A stretch of 64,000 nucleotides of DNA, from positions 1-64,000 of the IMG/VR virus record IMGVR_UViG_3300033984_000416; one strand, 5' to 3'. The position numbers were made by a program, and so were the translations under genes. Every line of letters begins with the position of its first letter. The first letter of the stretch is position 1. Of this stretch, positions 44,101 through 53,454 are shown in pieces. The notes beneath the pieces were generated by a model. The model had not been told where the DNA came from. It saw nothing but the letters and a program-made list of their open reading frames with translations, and did no database searches. The DNA comes from a virus.

Positions 44101-45869
44101 CTATGACCAAAATTATCACCATTGTAATATGTTGGATAATCTGGGTTGGTAGCATCATAAGCTTTACCGCTATCTAAACCACCTTTAGAACAACCTGGTG
44201 CATATATGTTGTTTTCACCATCATTTGGACATTTAACCGTAATACATGGGATATATTTTAGTAAATCAATAATTAACCTACACGCAAACCCTAAGAAACC
44301 AAATATTCTAACACGTAGTATTCTTCTACGACTGGCACGACATAAAGCCCTCATTACTTTGTTCCACGCTTTAAGTAAAATGTTAATAATACTTAAGACT
44401 ATGTTTATAAGAGGTATAATAATTGCATTCATTACGGCTATCAAAAATGCCACAATTTTAATAATCAAACATATAATAAAAAACAAAGCTGTAAATGATG
44501 TGTTAACTTTGTTGTATGGGAAAGGTGTTTTATCACCACCACAATCATCAACATTTTTAACACCAGTTATGCTTCTGGTATGTATACCACCACCTAGTGC
44601 TGATGTTGTTTGATATCTTGATATAAAATTACTTACAGAATATATTTTGTTCCAATATAAACTTCTAAAGCTACTTTTTTTAGTTTTATTACCAAATTCA
44701 TAGTCAATTTCACCCTTTATATTTGGGTTGTGTGGAACTAAATATTTTGCTCTAGTTCTAAGTCTACCTTCACCACCTGTTTGGTCCATACCAATCCTAA
44801 ACCTTACGTTGGCTCTAGTTGCTAACCCTTTATTTGGGTCATCAGAAGGTTGTAACGTTCCGTTTTCAGAAGTAACCATATAATCTAAGTTCATAGGTAT
44901 TTGATAGGCCCATGCACCACTTTCATCCATTACTCGACCACCTTCTATGTCAAATCTTTCAATTGACCCGTCTAGTTTTTCTCTAATCATTTCAATCGTA
45001 CCTTCGTTGGCTACTTGCGTACATAGAGCACCAACACTTCGTCTAGGTCTACAGTTCTTACTAACACTATCTTTATCTTGGTCACCAAACATGCTACCCA
45101 TAAAGATAGCTGATGGTTTGATATCATAGTTTAAATCTAAATCAATACGAGTAATACCAATCTCACATGTATCTGTATCACCCCAAAATGGTTGTACGTT
45201 AACACCAGCGTTGGCTGACTTAACTTGAATCAACTTATCTAAGTTTGTACCGCCTTTGTATTTTGTAGGGCTTTCAAAGAATTTTTCTGGTGTTCCTTGA
45301 GTAATGCTGTCGTAAGGTCTTTGTGATGCAATACCGATATCTGAAATATCAGCATCAACATGTATTGTGTATGTCCCTAGTGGTACACCAAAAATCATGA
45401 AGTCACCAGCGTAGTTAGTGGTAGTTGTAAATTTGTAATATTTACAGTAGACTTCTAACATGTCTACGTTGTCTAATATTTCTCTTTTATTTGGGAAGGT
45501 ACCTATTTCAGTAAAACATTCATTGTCTGTTTCTGAACTTCTAGGTAAAGTATTATATCTAATACCGTTGTCATCTTTATCTGTAACTATTTCATACGGA
45601 TATAACCCTTTTATTTGTGGGTTATTTTTATCAACATCATCCAATGGTATAAAAATACTAACTCTGGCATTTGGAACACCAAAACCACTATTAATTATTA
45701 CTCTACCAGCAACTACACCATAGTCGGAACAATAGTTTGTATATGCTTCTTCTTGAGTAATCTTTAACGAAAGAATTTCGATAAAATCGAAATCTTGCTC
45801 TACTTTTACTTTAAGGTATTTATCACTACCATTTGGTGTAGTTCTTATTCTTACGGTATTATTTGACAT
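41172..45869 (-). CDS. Giant tail protein with SprB-like repeats and membrane segment
   Basis: A 1565-residue protein with an unusual domain mix. The N-terminus holds a carboxypeptidase-regulatory-like beta domain (about 50-190: VVAGRVIINSGFGVPNARVS ... GVPLGTYTIHVDADISD). A strongly hydrophobic, helical segment with basic flanks lies at about 450-543 (ALFFIICLIIKIVAFLIAVM). Residues of about 955-1215 form at least three SprB-like repeats (LTCFGADNGGILLTINGGLP followed by PYSAS; GLPVGTFTIEITSSDG), the adhesin repeats of gliding Bacteroidetes. It lies between gp6 and the baseplate-type genes. It could be a host-contacting spike or membrane-inserting component. Confidence 0.78.
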   Translation of the reverse strand: MSNNTVRIRTTPNGSDKYLKVKVEQDFDFIEILSLKITQEEAYTNYCSDYGVVAGRVIINSGFGVPNARVSIFIPLDDVDKNNPQIKGLYPYEIVTDKDDNGIRYNTLPRSSETDNECFTEIGTFPNKREILDNVDMLEVYCKYYKFTTTTNYAGDFMIFGVPLGTYTIHVDADISDIGIASQRPYDSITQGTPEKFFESPTKYKGGTNLDKLIQVKSANAGVNVQPFWGDTDTCEIGITRIDLDLNYDIKPSAIFMGSMFGDQDKDSVSKNCRPRRSVGALCTQVANEGTIEMIREKLDGSIERFDIEGGRVMDESGAWAYQIPMNLDYMVTSENGTLQPSDDPNKGLATRANVRFRIGMDQTGGEGRLRTRAKYLVPHNPNIKGEIDYEFGNKTKKSSFRSLYWNKIYSVSNFISRYQTTSALGGGIHTRSITGVKNVDDCGGDKTPFPYNKVNTSFTALFFIICLIIKIVAFLIAVMNAIIIPLINIVLSIINILLKAWNKVMRALCRASRRRILRVRIFGFLGFACRLIIDLLKYIPCITVKCPNDGENNIYAPGCSKGGLDSGKAYDATNPDYPTYYNGDNFGHSGIFSLVGLDDCIAFEMAKSMNLFQFDFYNDWVNGSLYGFLLKYKKKRKKIEKFCEYDCGPDFGIIQGGVDGNNDGNSDNACRANSLVDVCYNGGGKDSQFNSRKSSLREGLIKKIGSEFYYAASNHDGSKKIFATEIINLGAVFSCDWQGVPKTQPFLIPTTYKMAPDIQEVADDQATVLTTGLCGIGGSTIGIFFDIDCLGLHVDNRQCLNIRHQCEFGVELDENRAPLGPSANGIIGLADLDIDDGDRPKWFRDVFYGLNISANTWTLNYPYTTNFNLGDCGVYDFAGGGTTPSPCKPTVFTNGQDYVDFRGYAANGATAFSQPKHSYFFYFGILPGKTGLDKLNQKFFTTCIPKSVVEFNVSISIIPITSSNLTATVTVTITAGVGPFNYIISGPDGFTDSGQIITSNGISQGIITGLPVGTFTIEITSSDGTFVMQTIQILPPGPLFANAYVSENCTSLLSSNGEITISSAGGGNGAGTYEYQLFNSQGIVVSPTGTPPITNLTTPQIITGLPIDIGISVFDPNTNGYTLTVTDTLGAQVSVTNLLVTGPTALTVVSTTTNLTCFGADNGGILLTINGGLPPYSASTIGANNFYEEGTNITGLSAATYISSVVDANNGVPISVVSTVLSLNPYMVILKPTDTEVQDANPSIAAGGDPNNYRLPFYITYGGYSPTTRVEYNIDDAEDATGELIWLSQTLTFVNSTLPLILLVPAESVSENITIRISNPMGTCFSNEITYEKTDIILPQGDLRINVNGVDNSKQCVANQVTFSFNINDLQNYSTDDTTHYRGGYNGADGYRSTIWVTGWNQAGTVSVTTTTPTVVKFTLLENLKPVTLTVPQVGGAPAYSCSVYIEITYRKPYNIIDGYVYFSYPNPAQLPPPNPTLPVVYPNLTIPNIVLPVTTLTGQWGNIPAPAPSTNVIKRLSVFGGVQPYSSTPYNVYDGTVLTQYEVPSTQVITTVVTDSTGCKIIV

Positions 45870-45874
45870 AAAAC

Positions 45875-46240
45875 TTATTTACTCTTATTTGTTATATCTT
45901 CAACATTTAACATAACAACATCATCTTCAGTCAAATATTCTTCTTCATCGTCATCATCATCATCGTCATCATCATCCTCTTCTTCATAGTTACTATTAAA
46001 ATATTTTTCATGTTTGATAAATTTATCAAGTATGATTCTTAAATCAACGTTTTTATTTAAAATAATAACGTCAAACATAAACCAAATTATCACCACCATA
46101 ATAATTGGTAATAATGCTAAGGCTATTAAAAACCCTATAGTTTTAGCCACATATTTTAATGTTAATTGAAGTGGTTTTTCTTTTATTATATTTTCTCCAT
46201 TTATTGGAGATAAGTTTGATGATTTACAATTACAACCCAT
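45875..46240 (-). CDS. Small membrane protein with acidic tract
   Basis: A 121-residue protein with a Cys pair at the N-terminus (MGCNCKSS), a long hydrophobic stretch (about 33-62) that could span the membrane once or twice, and a run of Asp/Glu (about 87-102). It is encoded 5 nt before the giant SprB-like gene. Of all tail-operon genes it is the only small membrane protein, so it may act with the membrane segment of its neighbour. A TATATTTG box upstream lacks a -33 TTG, so no promoter is claimed. Confidence 0.65.
   Translation of the reverse strand: MGCNCKSSNLSPINGENIIKEKPLQLTLKYVAKTIGFLIALALLPIIMVVIIWFMFDVIILNKNVDLRIILDKFIKHEKYFNSNYEEEDDDDDDDDDDEEEYLTEDDVVMLNVEDITNKSK
45940..45986 (-). 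repeat. Trinucleotide repeats coding Asp/Glu tract
   Basis: A run of tca/tcg/ttc triplets on the plus strand codes for a continuous acidic stretch in the small membrane protein. It could change in length by slippage. Confidence 0.85.
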
Positions 46241-46306
46241 TTTTTTCTTTTTTTAGTTATTTGTTATCCACAAATATAGTTATTTAAAAACAATAAGGAA
46301 ACCCTA

Positions 46307-48127
46307 TTACTTAACCCTTACAATAATATCCATTGTTGGGTATTTAATCTCAAACATAGTTGTTGGTTCACCGAAAAGAGTATAATCGTCAGTTAAATCA
46401 ATTTGTCTAGTTTCTGCATCAATATATGGTTGTGAAATCTCATTAAGACTGTATTTACCACCACCTACTTTATTAAATATTCTCAACCCAGTAACATTCA
46501 AAACACCACCAACGTTATTAATCGTTTCTAACAATGGTGATATATAAACATTATCACCCATACCAAATTTGTTAATATCTAAATAGTCTTTTACGTCAGT
46601 AATAACTTGTGATATGATTTGAGATGATGGCATTTTCTTATCGATAAATAAATCAATTTCAAATGCTAAATTAACAATTCTACCATTTGTTATTTGAACA
46701 TAATCATTAAGCATTCTATAGTCAGCTAAATATGTTGCAATATTATCCCTTAAAGCACTAGTAGATTCATTTGTAAGTCTACCATTAGCATCTAAACCTA
46801 ATATATATGTTTTTATTTTATTTTGTTCCTCAAATACACCACATCTAAATGGTACGCCAAATTTTCCAGGCATTTGAGCTATTCTTGTTTGATAATCTTT
46901 GATGGTTACAGCTCTATTTTGTGATGAAAAATTATATTTAACCATATTTCTAATTTCTTCAACACTTGGTACATCTTTACCACCCAAAGCTGGGAAAGCG
47001 TTGTTAACTTTAAGTGAATTTCTAACACTAGTATTTATCGAGTCGTCCGAACCATTAACACTCATGCTTAAAATACCCAAAGATTTCAAAACATTTGGAC
47101 CTAAATTAGTATCGGCACCACCACCAACTCTATATTTTACAAACATTGTTGTATTTGCCGTTGGTACAATACCTAACGATAAATTATTAACAAAATCACC
47201 TATTTGATTAACCAAAGCAGTGTTGGAATCAAAATCACAAAGACTACTAGTATCTTGTGCACCAGCACCTAATATAATCTTGGTAAAACCTAAATCTGTA
47301 TATTCAGTTATAAATTTTTTAACTGTTGATATCCATTTTCCTGGTCTTACACCAGCATTATCAGTAAATTTGCTATTGTCTTCAATAAAAACTTTATCTT
47401 CAGCCAAAGCGTCTACTTCAAACCATCTATTACTTAAGTCTAGAAATTGGTCCAACGAAGGTTCTTTAATGAAATTAGTACCTGTAAGTGTTATTATAGA
47501 ATCTATAGATAAAACATTATCTTCTGGTAAAACTATTTCTAAAAATGGTCTTACATCATTGGTTGTTATAACTCGTTTAAATACTTTGGTAAAACCATTT
47601 TTTACTATTTCTCTTTTGGTTATTGTATAATTAATCAACGTACCATTTGCGTTAAAATTAGGTATAATAATCCTATTTGGAATTCCACCTATTGTAAATG
47701 GACTAGCAAAATCAATATCATCACTGGCTTCGAATACTTTACCACCACCACTAACTTGAGAACCAGCTCTAATTATTGGTGCATACGATACGTCAAAGGT
47801 ATCACCCAAAACAGGTAAGGTTACGCTAAAATCTACAATTGTAACACTAGGTCTTTTTCCTGGAATTTTTAAACCAAACGTTCTAGCTAGCGATAAAACT
47901 GATTTACGCTCTTTAGCGTAATCAATTTGTGTTTCTTGGAACATTCTATCAGTATTGGTTGAAAGCATGTCACCGACAGCCGCATTTAGCTCTAAAAGCA
48001 TCATACCGACACTTGCGTCATTAAAATCATTAAAGATATCTGGATAGTATTGTTTAACCATGTTAACTAAGTCTGAACGAATGTCAGCGAAGTTTCTAGA
48101 AGTGTATTGTATTCCTTGATTTGCCAT
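46307..48127 (-). CDS. 6: Baseplate wedge protein gp6 (Baseplate J-like)
   Basis: A 606-residue homologue of T4 gp6/P2 gpJ, which forms the wedge ring of the contractile-tail baseplate. Diagnostic parts: the N-terminal RNFADIRSDLVNMVKQYYPD, the DASVGMMLLELNAAVGDMLS segment, and the central VPSVEEIRNMVKYNFSSQNR followed by AVTIKDYQ. It lies 6 nt after the gp25 stop, as in many phages where these two are adjacent. Length is close to T4 gp6 (660). Confidence 0.92.
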   Translation of the reverse strand: MANQGIQYTSRNFADIRSDLVNMVKQYYPDIFNDFNDASVGMMLLELNAAVGDMLSTNTDRMFQETQIDYAKERKSVLSLARTFGLKIPGKRPSVTIVDFSVTLPVLGDTFDVSYAPIIRAGSQVSGGGKVFEASDDIDFASPFTIGGIPNRIIIPNFNANGTLINYTITKREIVKNGFTKVFKRVITTNDVRPFLEIVLPEDNVLSIDSIITLTGTNFIKEPSLDQFLDLSNRWFEVDALAEDKVFIEDNSKFTDNAGVRPGKWISTVKKFITEYTDLGFTKIILGAGAQDTSSLCDFDSNTALVNQIGDFVNNLSLGIVPTANTTMFVKYRVGGGADTNLGPNVLKSLGILSMSVNGSDDSINTSVRNSLKVNNAFPALGGKDVPSVEEIRNMVKYNFSSQNRAVTIKDYQTRIAQMPGKFGVPFRCGVFEEQNKIKTYILGLDANGRLTNESTSALRDNIATYLADYRMLNDYVQITNGRIVNLAFEIDLFIDKKMPSSQIISQVITDVKDYLDINKFGMGDNVYISPLLETINNVGGVLNVTGLRIFNKVGGGKYSLNEISQPYIDAETRQIDLTDDYTLFGEPTTMFEIKYPTMDIIVRVK

Positions 48128-48133
48128 AATTTA

Positions 48134-48520
48134 TTATAGTTTTATTACTATGATGTCTGATGTTGTGAAAACATCGTCCGTTATTGTGTATGTTATAGTT
48201 ACAACCGCAGCATATTCGCTTTCAATTGATTCAACTACTGTTATTTCATCTATTTGAAGACTTGGTAAAAATCTTTTTACCGTACTTTTTATTTCGCTTT
48301 TAATGTCGTTAAGTGTCATCCCATCTTCTGGTTCAAATATAAATTTAATTAAATCAGTACCAAAATCTGGATTGTAAAGTCTTTGTCCTTTTCTAGTAAG
48401 TATCAGATGAAGAAGGTCAGCTTTTATTGCTTGGTTATCTTCATCGTTTAAATCCAAGAAAAACCCCTTATGACTATCCTTAAAAGGGTAGTTTATGTTG
48501 ATATATTTTCCGTTAGCCAT
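48134..48520 (-). CDS. 25: Baseplate wedge protein gp25 (GPW/gp25 family)
   Basis: A 128-residue member of the gp25/GPW family. Family elements: a positively charged start, DDLLHLILTRKGQR-like (here DLLHLILTRKGQRLYNPDFG), and LIKFIFEPED where others have EPR or EPN. It sits at the junction of tail tube, sheath and wedge. I chose the ATG at 48520. The longer open frame to 48673 runs through the nrdA terminator and lacks family similarity. It is followed directly by gp6. Confidence 0.9.
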   Translation of the reverse strand: MANGKYININYPFKDSHKGFFLDLNDEDNQAIKADLLHLILTRKGQRLYNPDFGTDLIKFIFEPEDGMTLNDIKSEIKSTVKRFLPSLQIDEITVVESIESEYAAVVTITYTITDDVFTTSDIIVIKL

Positions 48521-48533
48521 AACTTGTTTATTA

Positions 48534-48543
48534 GATAAATATA
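48534..48543 (-). promoter_or_regulatory. Putative late element, variant TATATTTATC
   Basis: On the coding strand TATATTTATCTAATAAAC lies 13 nt before the gp25 ATG. It differs from GATATTTATA at both ends but keeps the ATATTTAT core, the spacing and the position after a terminator. Confidence 0.4.
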
Positions 48544-48576
48544 ATACTAAAGTATTTTTATAAGTAAATATGGCAA

Positions 48577-48604
48577 ATAAAAAAAGGGACCATATGGTCC
48601 CTTT
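48577..48604 (-). terminator. Intrinsic terminator after nrdA
   Basis: A 9-bp AAAGGGACC / GGTCCCTTT stem followed by T residues on the minus strand, 20 nt after the nrdA stop. It separates the replication and tail blocks. Confidence 0.92.
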
Positions 48605-48623
48605 ATTTTTTGTGTTTATTTTT

Positions 48624-50978
48624 TTATGATGAACATCCAATACATTCAAATTGACTTTCTGTTGGTTTTTCAACAGCTTTTTGTTTAGTCATATCAATTG
48701 CCAAGTGTTTTGCTTTGTTATCCACTGATTCACTTCTTAAATAGTATTGGCCAGTTTTAAGACCTAACTTCCACGCTAGTGTATGTGATGTTGTTAATTT
48801 ACCCACCGTTGGTGTGCTAAAGAAAATATTAAGACTCTGTGATTGGTCGATAAATGGTGCTCTATCAGCCGACATTTCAATAAGGGCTTTTTGTGATATT
48901 TCCCAAACTGTTTTATATCTATCTTTCATTTCTTGACTGATAACTGGAATGTTTTGAACGCTTCCATCATTTTTAATTAATTCACTAAGAATTTCTCTAT
49001 TCCATAACCCTTCAGATTCTAAATCTCTTACCAAGTGTTTATTTACCATTGCAAATTCACCACCAGTTACTCTACGAACATATAAGTTAGATGTGAATGG
49101 TTCGAAAGCTTCATTAGACCCGATTACACGAGCTGAACTAGCAGTTGGTGGACATGTGGTTACTAGTGAGTTTCTAACACCGTATTTTTTTATGTCTTTT
49201 CTTAATTGTTTCCAATCATGCATGCCAGATAAATCTTCTTCTTTTCTTTTTCTATTTGTTACGTTTCCTAACTCGTCTGTTTCAGTTATATCCCACATTT
49301 GCCATTGAAAGATACCTTCTGAAATTGGCGAACCTTCATAACCATCATAAGTTAAACCAGTTTCTTTGGCCAAATCACACGATTCTCTCAACGCATTGAA
49401 GTAGATTGTTTCAAATATGTCTTTGTTTAATTGTCTAGCTTCATCTGATGTAAAGACTAATTTTAACATAGCGAAAACGTCTGCTAAACCTTGAATACCT
49501 ATACCTAACGCTCTTTGTTCTAAACCACCCTTTCTACCTTCTTCCGTTGAATAATCGTTCACCTCTAGGGCTATGTTTAATGATTTAGTTATTGAACGTG
49601 CAACTCTACCTAATTCTTCAAAATCGTATTTACCATCAATAACATATTTTTGAACTGGAATACTTGTAAGTGTACAAATAGCAGTTGTTTTGGCATCGGT
49701 TACTTCCATAATCTCCGAACATAAGTTACTAGAGTGAATTACACCCATATTCTTTTGGTTCGATTTTTTGTTAGCGTGGTCTTTGAAACACATGTAAGGC
49801 ATTCCACTTTCAATTTGAGCTTCAAGTATTTTAAGCCATAAGTCATGTGCTTTGATTTTAGTACCAATACCCATCTCTACGGCCTTATTATACTCTTCTT
49901 CGTATTCTGACCCATAAATCTCATAAAATGGCTTTAAACCAGCTGTTTTTATCTCGTGAGGACAAAATAGATGCCAATCACCATTTGTTTCAACAGCTCT
50001 CATGAAATTATCTGGAATCCAAAGAGCAGAAAATAAATCACGAGCTCTTAATTCCTCAGCACCGATTTTCTTTCTGATATCCAATACATCAAAGATATCT
50101 TTGTGCCATGGTTCAATATAAATAGCACACGAACCTGGTCTTTTACCACGTTGGTTCCAGAATCTAAGTGTTTCATTTACAACTTTAAGGTATTTAAGTA
50201 TTCCACCAGCTTTACCATTAGAGTTTCCAACGTTACTTTCTTTGGAACGAATATTCGAAACTGCTAACCCAATACCTTCAGCTTTTGAAGATGAAATGGC
50301 GATTCTACCTAATATGTTTAACAAACCTTCAGTTGAATCATCTGGAACAATAGATAAGTTACATGAAGCAATCTGACCTATGGTTGTTCCGATATTCATT
50401 TTTAATGGCGTTGCTGGACTTTCACCTTGATTACTTAAATCGTTGTACTTTTCTTTGAAGTCTTCTGGGGTATTGGTTGTCATAAGGGCAACTCTAACAT
50501 ACATTTGTTGTGGTCTTTCTAATATTATACCTTCAGAAGATTTCAATAGGTAGATATCTTTAAGTGAACACCAACCGAAATAATCAAATTGGAAGTCTCT
50601 TTTGTAATCTATTGTTGATTCAATAAGTTCAATGTTCTCTTTTATTTTATTGAAATAAGCATCATTTAATAAACCAGCGTTGTACATTTTCTTAGCGGCT
50701 TTCATAAACGAATCTTCAGTTTCTTTGTGTAGTTTCGTTATTGAAATATTTGCAGCTAATTTTGAATAGTCTGGGTGGTTCATCGCCAAAGATTCGGCAA
50801 CAACTGAAATTAGGTCATCCAGTTGATTTGTTGTCATATCATCAGCTATACCTTGCGTTACTTTAATGAAAACTTCATCAGCATTAACCTTCAACCCTTC
50901 CGATTGTTTCTTTATTCTAGTTAATATTTTGTTTGGGTTAAAATCTATTTTACTCCCGTTTCTTTTTATTACTTGCAT
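48624..50978 (-). CDS. nrdA: Class I ribonucleotide reductase, large subunit
   Basis: A 784-residue enzyme that reduces ribonucleotides to deoxyribonucleotides with NrdB. It has an N-terminal ATP-cone (MQVIKRNGSKIDFNPNKI), the active-site Cys in IASCNLSIVPDDS, the catalytic NLCSEIMEV loop, and a C-terminal thioredoxin-reactive pair in ECIGCSS. A complete ATP-cone suggests it keeps allosteric activity control. It is the last gene of the replication unit starting at gp32 and ends in a terminator. It follows nrdB after 13 nt, so the order is nrdB-nrdA in the direction of transcription. Confidence 0.96.
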   Translation of the reverse strand: MQVIKRNGSKIDFNPNKILTRIKKQSEGLKVNADEVFIKVTQGIADDMTTNQLDDLISVVAESLAMNHPDYSKLAANISITKLHKETEDSFMKAAKKMYNAGLLNDAYFNKIKENIELIESTIDYKRDFQFDYFGWCSLKDIYLLKSSEGIILERPQQMYVRVALMTTNTPEDFKEKYNDLSNQGESPATPLKMNIGTTIGQIASCNLSIVPDDSTEGLLNILGRIAISSSKAEGIGLAVSNIRSKESNVGNSNGKAGGILKYLKVVNETLRFWNQRGKRPGSCAIYIEPWHKDIFDVLDIRKKIGAEELRARDLFSALWIPDNFMRAVETNGDWHLFCPHEIKTAGLKPFYEIYGSEYEEEYNKAVEMGIGTKIKAHDLWLKILEAQIESGMPYMCFKDHANKKSNQKNMGVIHSSNLCSEIMEVTDAKTTAICTLTSIPVQKYVIDGKYDFEELGRVARSITKSLNIALEVNDYSTEEGRKGGLEQRALGIGIQGLADVFAMLKLVFTSDEARQLNKDIFETIYFNALRESCDLAKETGLTYDGYEGSPISEGIFQWQMWDITETDELGNVTNRKRKEEDLSGMHDWKQLRKDIKKYGVRNSLVTTCPPTASSARVIGSNEAFEPFTSNLYVRRVTGGEFAMVNKHLVRDLESEGLWNREILSELIKNDGSVQNIPVISQEMKDRYKTVWEISQKALIEMSADRAPFIDQSQSLNIFFSTPTVGKLTTSHTLAWKLGLKTGQYYLRSESVDNKAKHLAIDMTKQKAVEKPTESQFECIGCSS

Positions 50979-50991
50979 ATTTTATGTTAGT

Positions 50992-51945
50992 TTAAATTTC
51001 CTCATCGAATGAGATTGGCCCACTTAAGTCAGCTGATTTATATTCTGTTGAACGACCTTCAAAAAAGTTTTGTTTTGTTTTTAAAGCGATTTGATTCATA
51101 AACTCAAAAGGGTTTTTTGAATTGAATTCTTTTTTACAATTTAATTGACTTAATAAACCGTCAACAACAAACTCTAAATATTGTTTCATCAAATCAGCAT
51201 TCATACCGATAAGTGATACTGGTAAAGATTCAGTAATAAATTCTTTTTCAATTTCCAAAGCTGATAAAAATATTTCTCTAATTCTAGCTTCGCTTGGTTT
51301 ATCAACAATATGATTGTTTAACAAGTGGATAGCGAAATCAGCATGCATTGATTCATCTCTAGAGATAAAAACGTTTGAATCACAAAGACCAGGCATAAGA
51401 CCCCTAGACTTAAGATAAAAAATACTACAAAATGACCCAGAAAAGAAAATACCTTCTACCGCAACAAATGCGATAAGTCTATCAACAAATGAATCAGATT
51501 CAATCCAATCCAAAGCCCATTCCGCTTTCTTTTTAACTGGTGGCATATATTCTATAGCGTTAAAACACTCTTGTCTTTCTTTCGTATCTTTAATGTACGT
51601 GTCGATAAGCAAAGAATACATTTGACTATGAATGTTTTCCATCATGATTTGAAAACCATAAAAGAATTTGGCTTCAGTGTATTGTACTTCGTTTAAAAAA
51701 TTGATAGCTAAGTTTTCATTTACTATACCATCTGAAGCTGCGAAAAAAGCTAAGATATTAGTTATAAAATATCTTTCATTATCTGTTAATTTAGTTTCCC
51801 AGTGAGAGATATCTTTTGATAAATCGATTTCCTCTACAGTCCACATGGCTGCCTTCTGGTCCAAATAATGTTGCCAAAGGTCTTGATGTTCTATTGGAAA
51901 TAGAACAAAACGATTTGGGTTGTTAATTAATATTGGTTCTGTCAT
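50992..51945 (-). CDS. nrdB: Class I ribonucleotide reductase, small subunit
   Basis: A 317-residue R2 protein that carries the di-iron site and radical. Iron-ligand segments are visible: [13 protein letters not shown] near the N-terminus, then [16 protein letters not shown]-type (here [20 protein letters not shown]), [11 protein letters not shown], and [15 protein letters not shown]. The C-terminus (ISFDEEI) is the acidic tail that docks onto NrdA. It lies between the helicase and nrdA with a 27-nt gap upstream. Confidence 0.96.
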   Translation of the reverse strand: MTEPILINNPNRFVLFPIEHQDLWQHYLDQKAAMWTVEEIDLSKDISHWETKLTDNERYFITNILAFFAASDGIVNENLAINFLNEVQYTEAKFFYGFQIMMENIHSQMYSLLIDTYIKDTKERQECFNAIEYMPPVKKKAEWALDWIESDSFVDRLIAFVAVEGIFFSGSFCSIFYLKSRGLMPGLCDSNVFISRDESMHADFAIHLLNNHIVDKPSEARIREIFLSALEIEKEFITESLPVSLIGMNADLMKQYLEFVVDGLLSQLNCKKEFNSKNPFEFMNQIALKTKQNFFEGRSTEYKSADLSGPISFDEEI

Positions 51946-51972
51946 TTTGTTTGTTATTTTTATTGTTAATTT

Positions 51973-53400
51973 TTATTCTTCAGCCTTTGGAACCGTAATC
52001 CCACTTAAAACTGATTGTCTATTTTTTGCCGCAGTCAAAACTGAGTTAACTCTATCTTGATTGTTGACATTCACGTCTTGTTTGTGTTGTGTTTGTGTTC
52101 TACCACCTTTACTCTCACCCATGTCGATTTGAATTCTTGCGTTATCAAATTTAATATCCGTGAAAATAATACCATCTTTACCGAAACGAGATTTAAGAAT
52201 TGCCATTGTAGCAGTTCCAGCTTCTTTTTGGTCTAGAGTTTTCGCAATTGACACGATGAAGTGACCAATTTGACCTTTTTTGATTGAACCACCCATTTGG
52301 TCGGCTTCAACTACTTCAGCTTTAATCGAACTTCTATTACCTTGAACCGCTGTCCATCCAGCCATATCTAATTCAGATAACATAGTTTCAAACTGTCTCA
52401 TTACACTACCTTCACCAGCATTTACGTCATCAAATCTTCTAGAAGGTTCAACACAATCAATGTAATCTAATAGTACGATATCTGGTCTGAAACCTTGTGC
52501 TATTAATTTTCTAATGTAGTGTCTAATAACTGGAATTGTTGTTCCGTCACTAGAAAACTTTTTAAGTCTTAAGATACCTTTATCTGGACCAACTGTCATA
52601 TCAGTAACCATAGCTAAAAGTTCATCTTTATGTAATGATAAACTATTCAAATCATAACCAGACCAACACGATAAATGTTTTCTTTGGATTACCTTTGGAT
52701 TGTCCTCGAAAAACACTTGTAATACCTTTTTACCATCAGTCATAGCTGTATTGGCTATCTTGGTCATCATAGTTGTTTTACCAACACCAAATGGTGCTAA
52801 TATAACAGCTAATTCACCCTTAGATAATCCACCATCCATTACATCATCTAAACCTGTAATACCAGTACGAATTGGTTTTCTAAAGTCATCTACCAACACA
52901 TCATTGATATTGTCGAAAATGTCCATACCATCGTCTTTATTATCACCATGTTCTAAAGCCTTTCTAAGAATAGCTTCACATTTGTCATAATCTTCGATAT
53001 CACCTTTGTTGATGATTTTGGTTATTTCATTTACTGATTTTTTAAGTTCCTGTTGCTTACAGAACTTCATTGCGATATCTTGCACTTTAAGAGTATCGTG
53101 TAGGTTAGCATCTTGAATCTTGCGAAGTTGTGAGATAGCATATTTTCTTTGCGTATCATCTTTTACATCTTCTAATAATCTGAATTCCAGACTGCCAATG
53201 TCTGGAACGATATCATCGGTCATTTTAGCATCCTTAATTGTTGCAGCCACAACCCTTAAGTATGGGTCTTCAAAATAATTTGGGTCAACAATGTCTATTA
53301 TTGAATTTGCGAATTTTCTATCAGTAAGAATCTGTGCTATTAATCTTAATTGGTAGTCATACCCCAAATACCCTAAATTATTTTTGTCTATTTTTGCCAT
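51973..53400 (-). CDS. Replicative DNA helicase (DnaB/gp41 family)
   Basis: A 475-residue hexameric helicase that unwinds the fork and recruits the primase encoded at 18309. An N-terminal helical domain (about 1-120) leads into the RecA-like motor with Walker A APFGVGKTT (202-210), the DnaB-type TGLDDVMDGGLSKGEL before it, Walker B in IVLLDYIDC, and the Q/R loop segment (AVQGNRSSIKAE). Similar in size to T4 gp41 (475). Part of the gp32-uvsX-exonuclease operon. Confidence 0.92.
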   Translation of the reverse strand: MAKIDKNNLGYLGYDYQLRLIAQILTDRKFANSIIDIVDPNYFEDPYLRVVAATIKDAKMTDDIVPDIGSLEFRLLEDVKDDTQRKYAISQLRKIQDANLHDTLKVQDIAMKFCKQQELKKSVNEITKIINKGDIEDYDKCEAILRKALEHGDNKDDGMDIFDNINDVLVDDFRKPIRTGITGLDDVMDGGLSKGELAVILAPFGVGKTTMMTKIANTAMTDGKKVLQVFFEDNPKVIQRKHLSCWSGYDLNSLSLHKDELLAMVTDMTVGPDKGILRLKKFSSDGTTIPVIRHYIRKLIAQGFRPDIVLLDYIDCVEPSRRFDDVNAGEGSVMRQFETMLSELDMAGWTAVQGNRSSIKAEVVEADQMGGSIKKGQIGHFIVSIAKTLDQKEAGTATMAILKSRFGKDGIIFTDIKFDNARIQIDMGESKGGRTQTQHKQDVNVNNQDRVNSVLTAAKNRQSVLSGITVPKAEE

Positions 53401-53454
53401 TTTTTTTCTTCTTTTTTAAAAACCTTGTTATAATAAATATGCGAATATTTTCGA

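Noticed and set aside
46271-46278. TATATTTG box before the small membrane protein gene
   Set aside because: It matches TAnnTTTG, but no TTG lies 18-21 nt upstream, so it was not called a promoter.
48521-48673. N-terminal extension of gp25
   Set aside because: The open frame continues to 48673, but it would read through the nrdA terminator and has no similarity to gp25.
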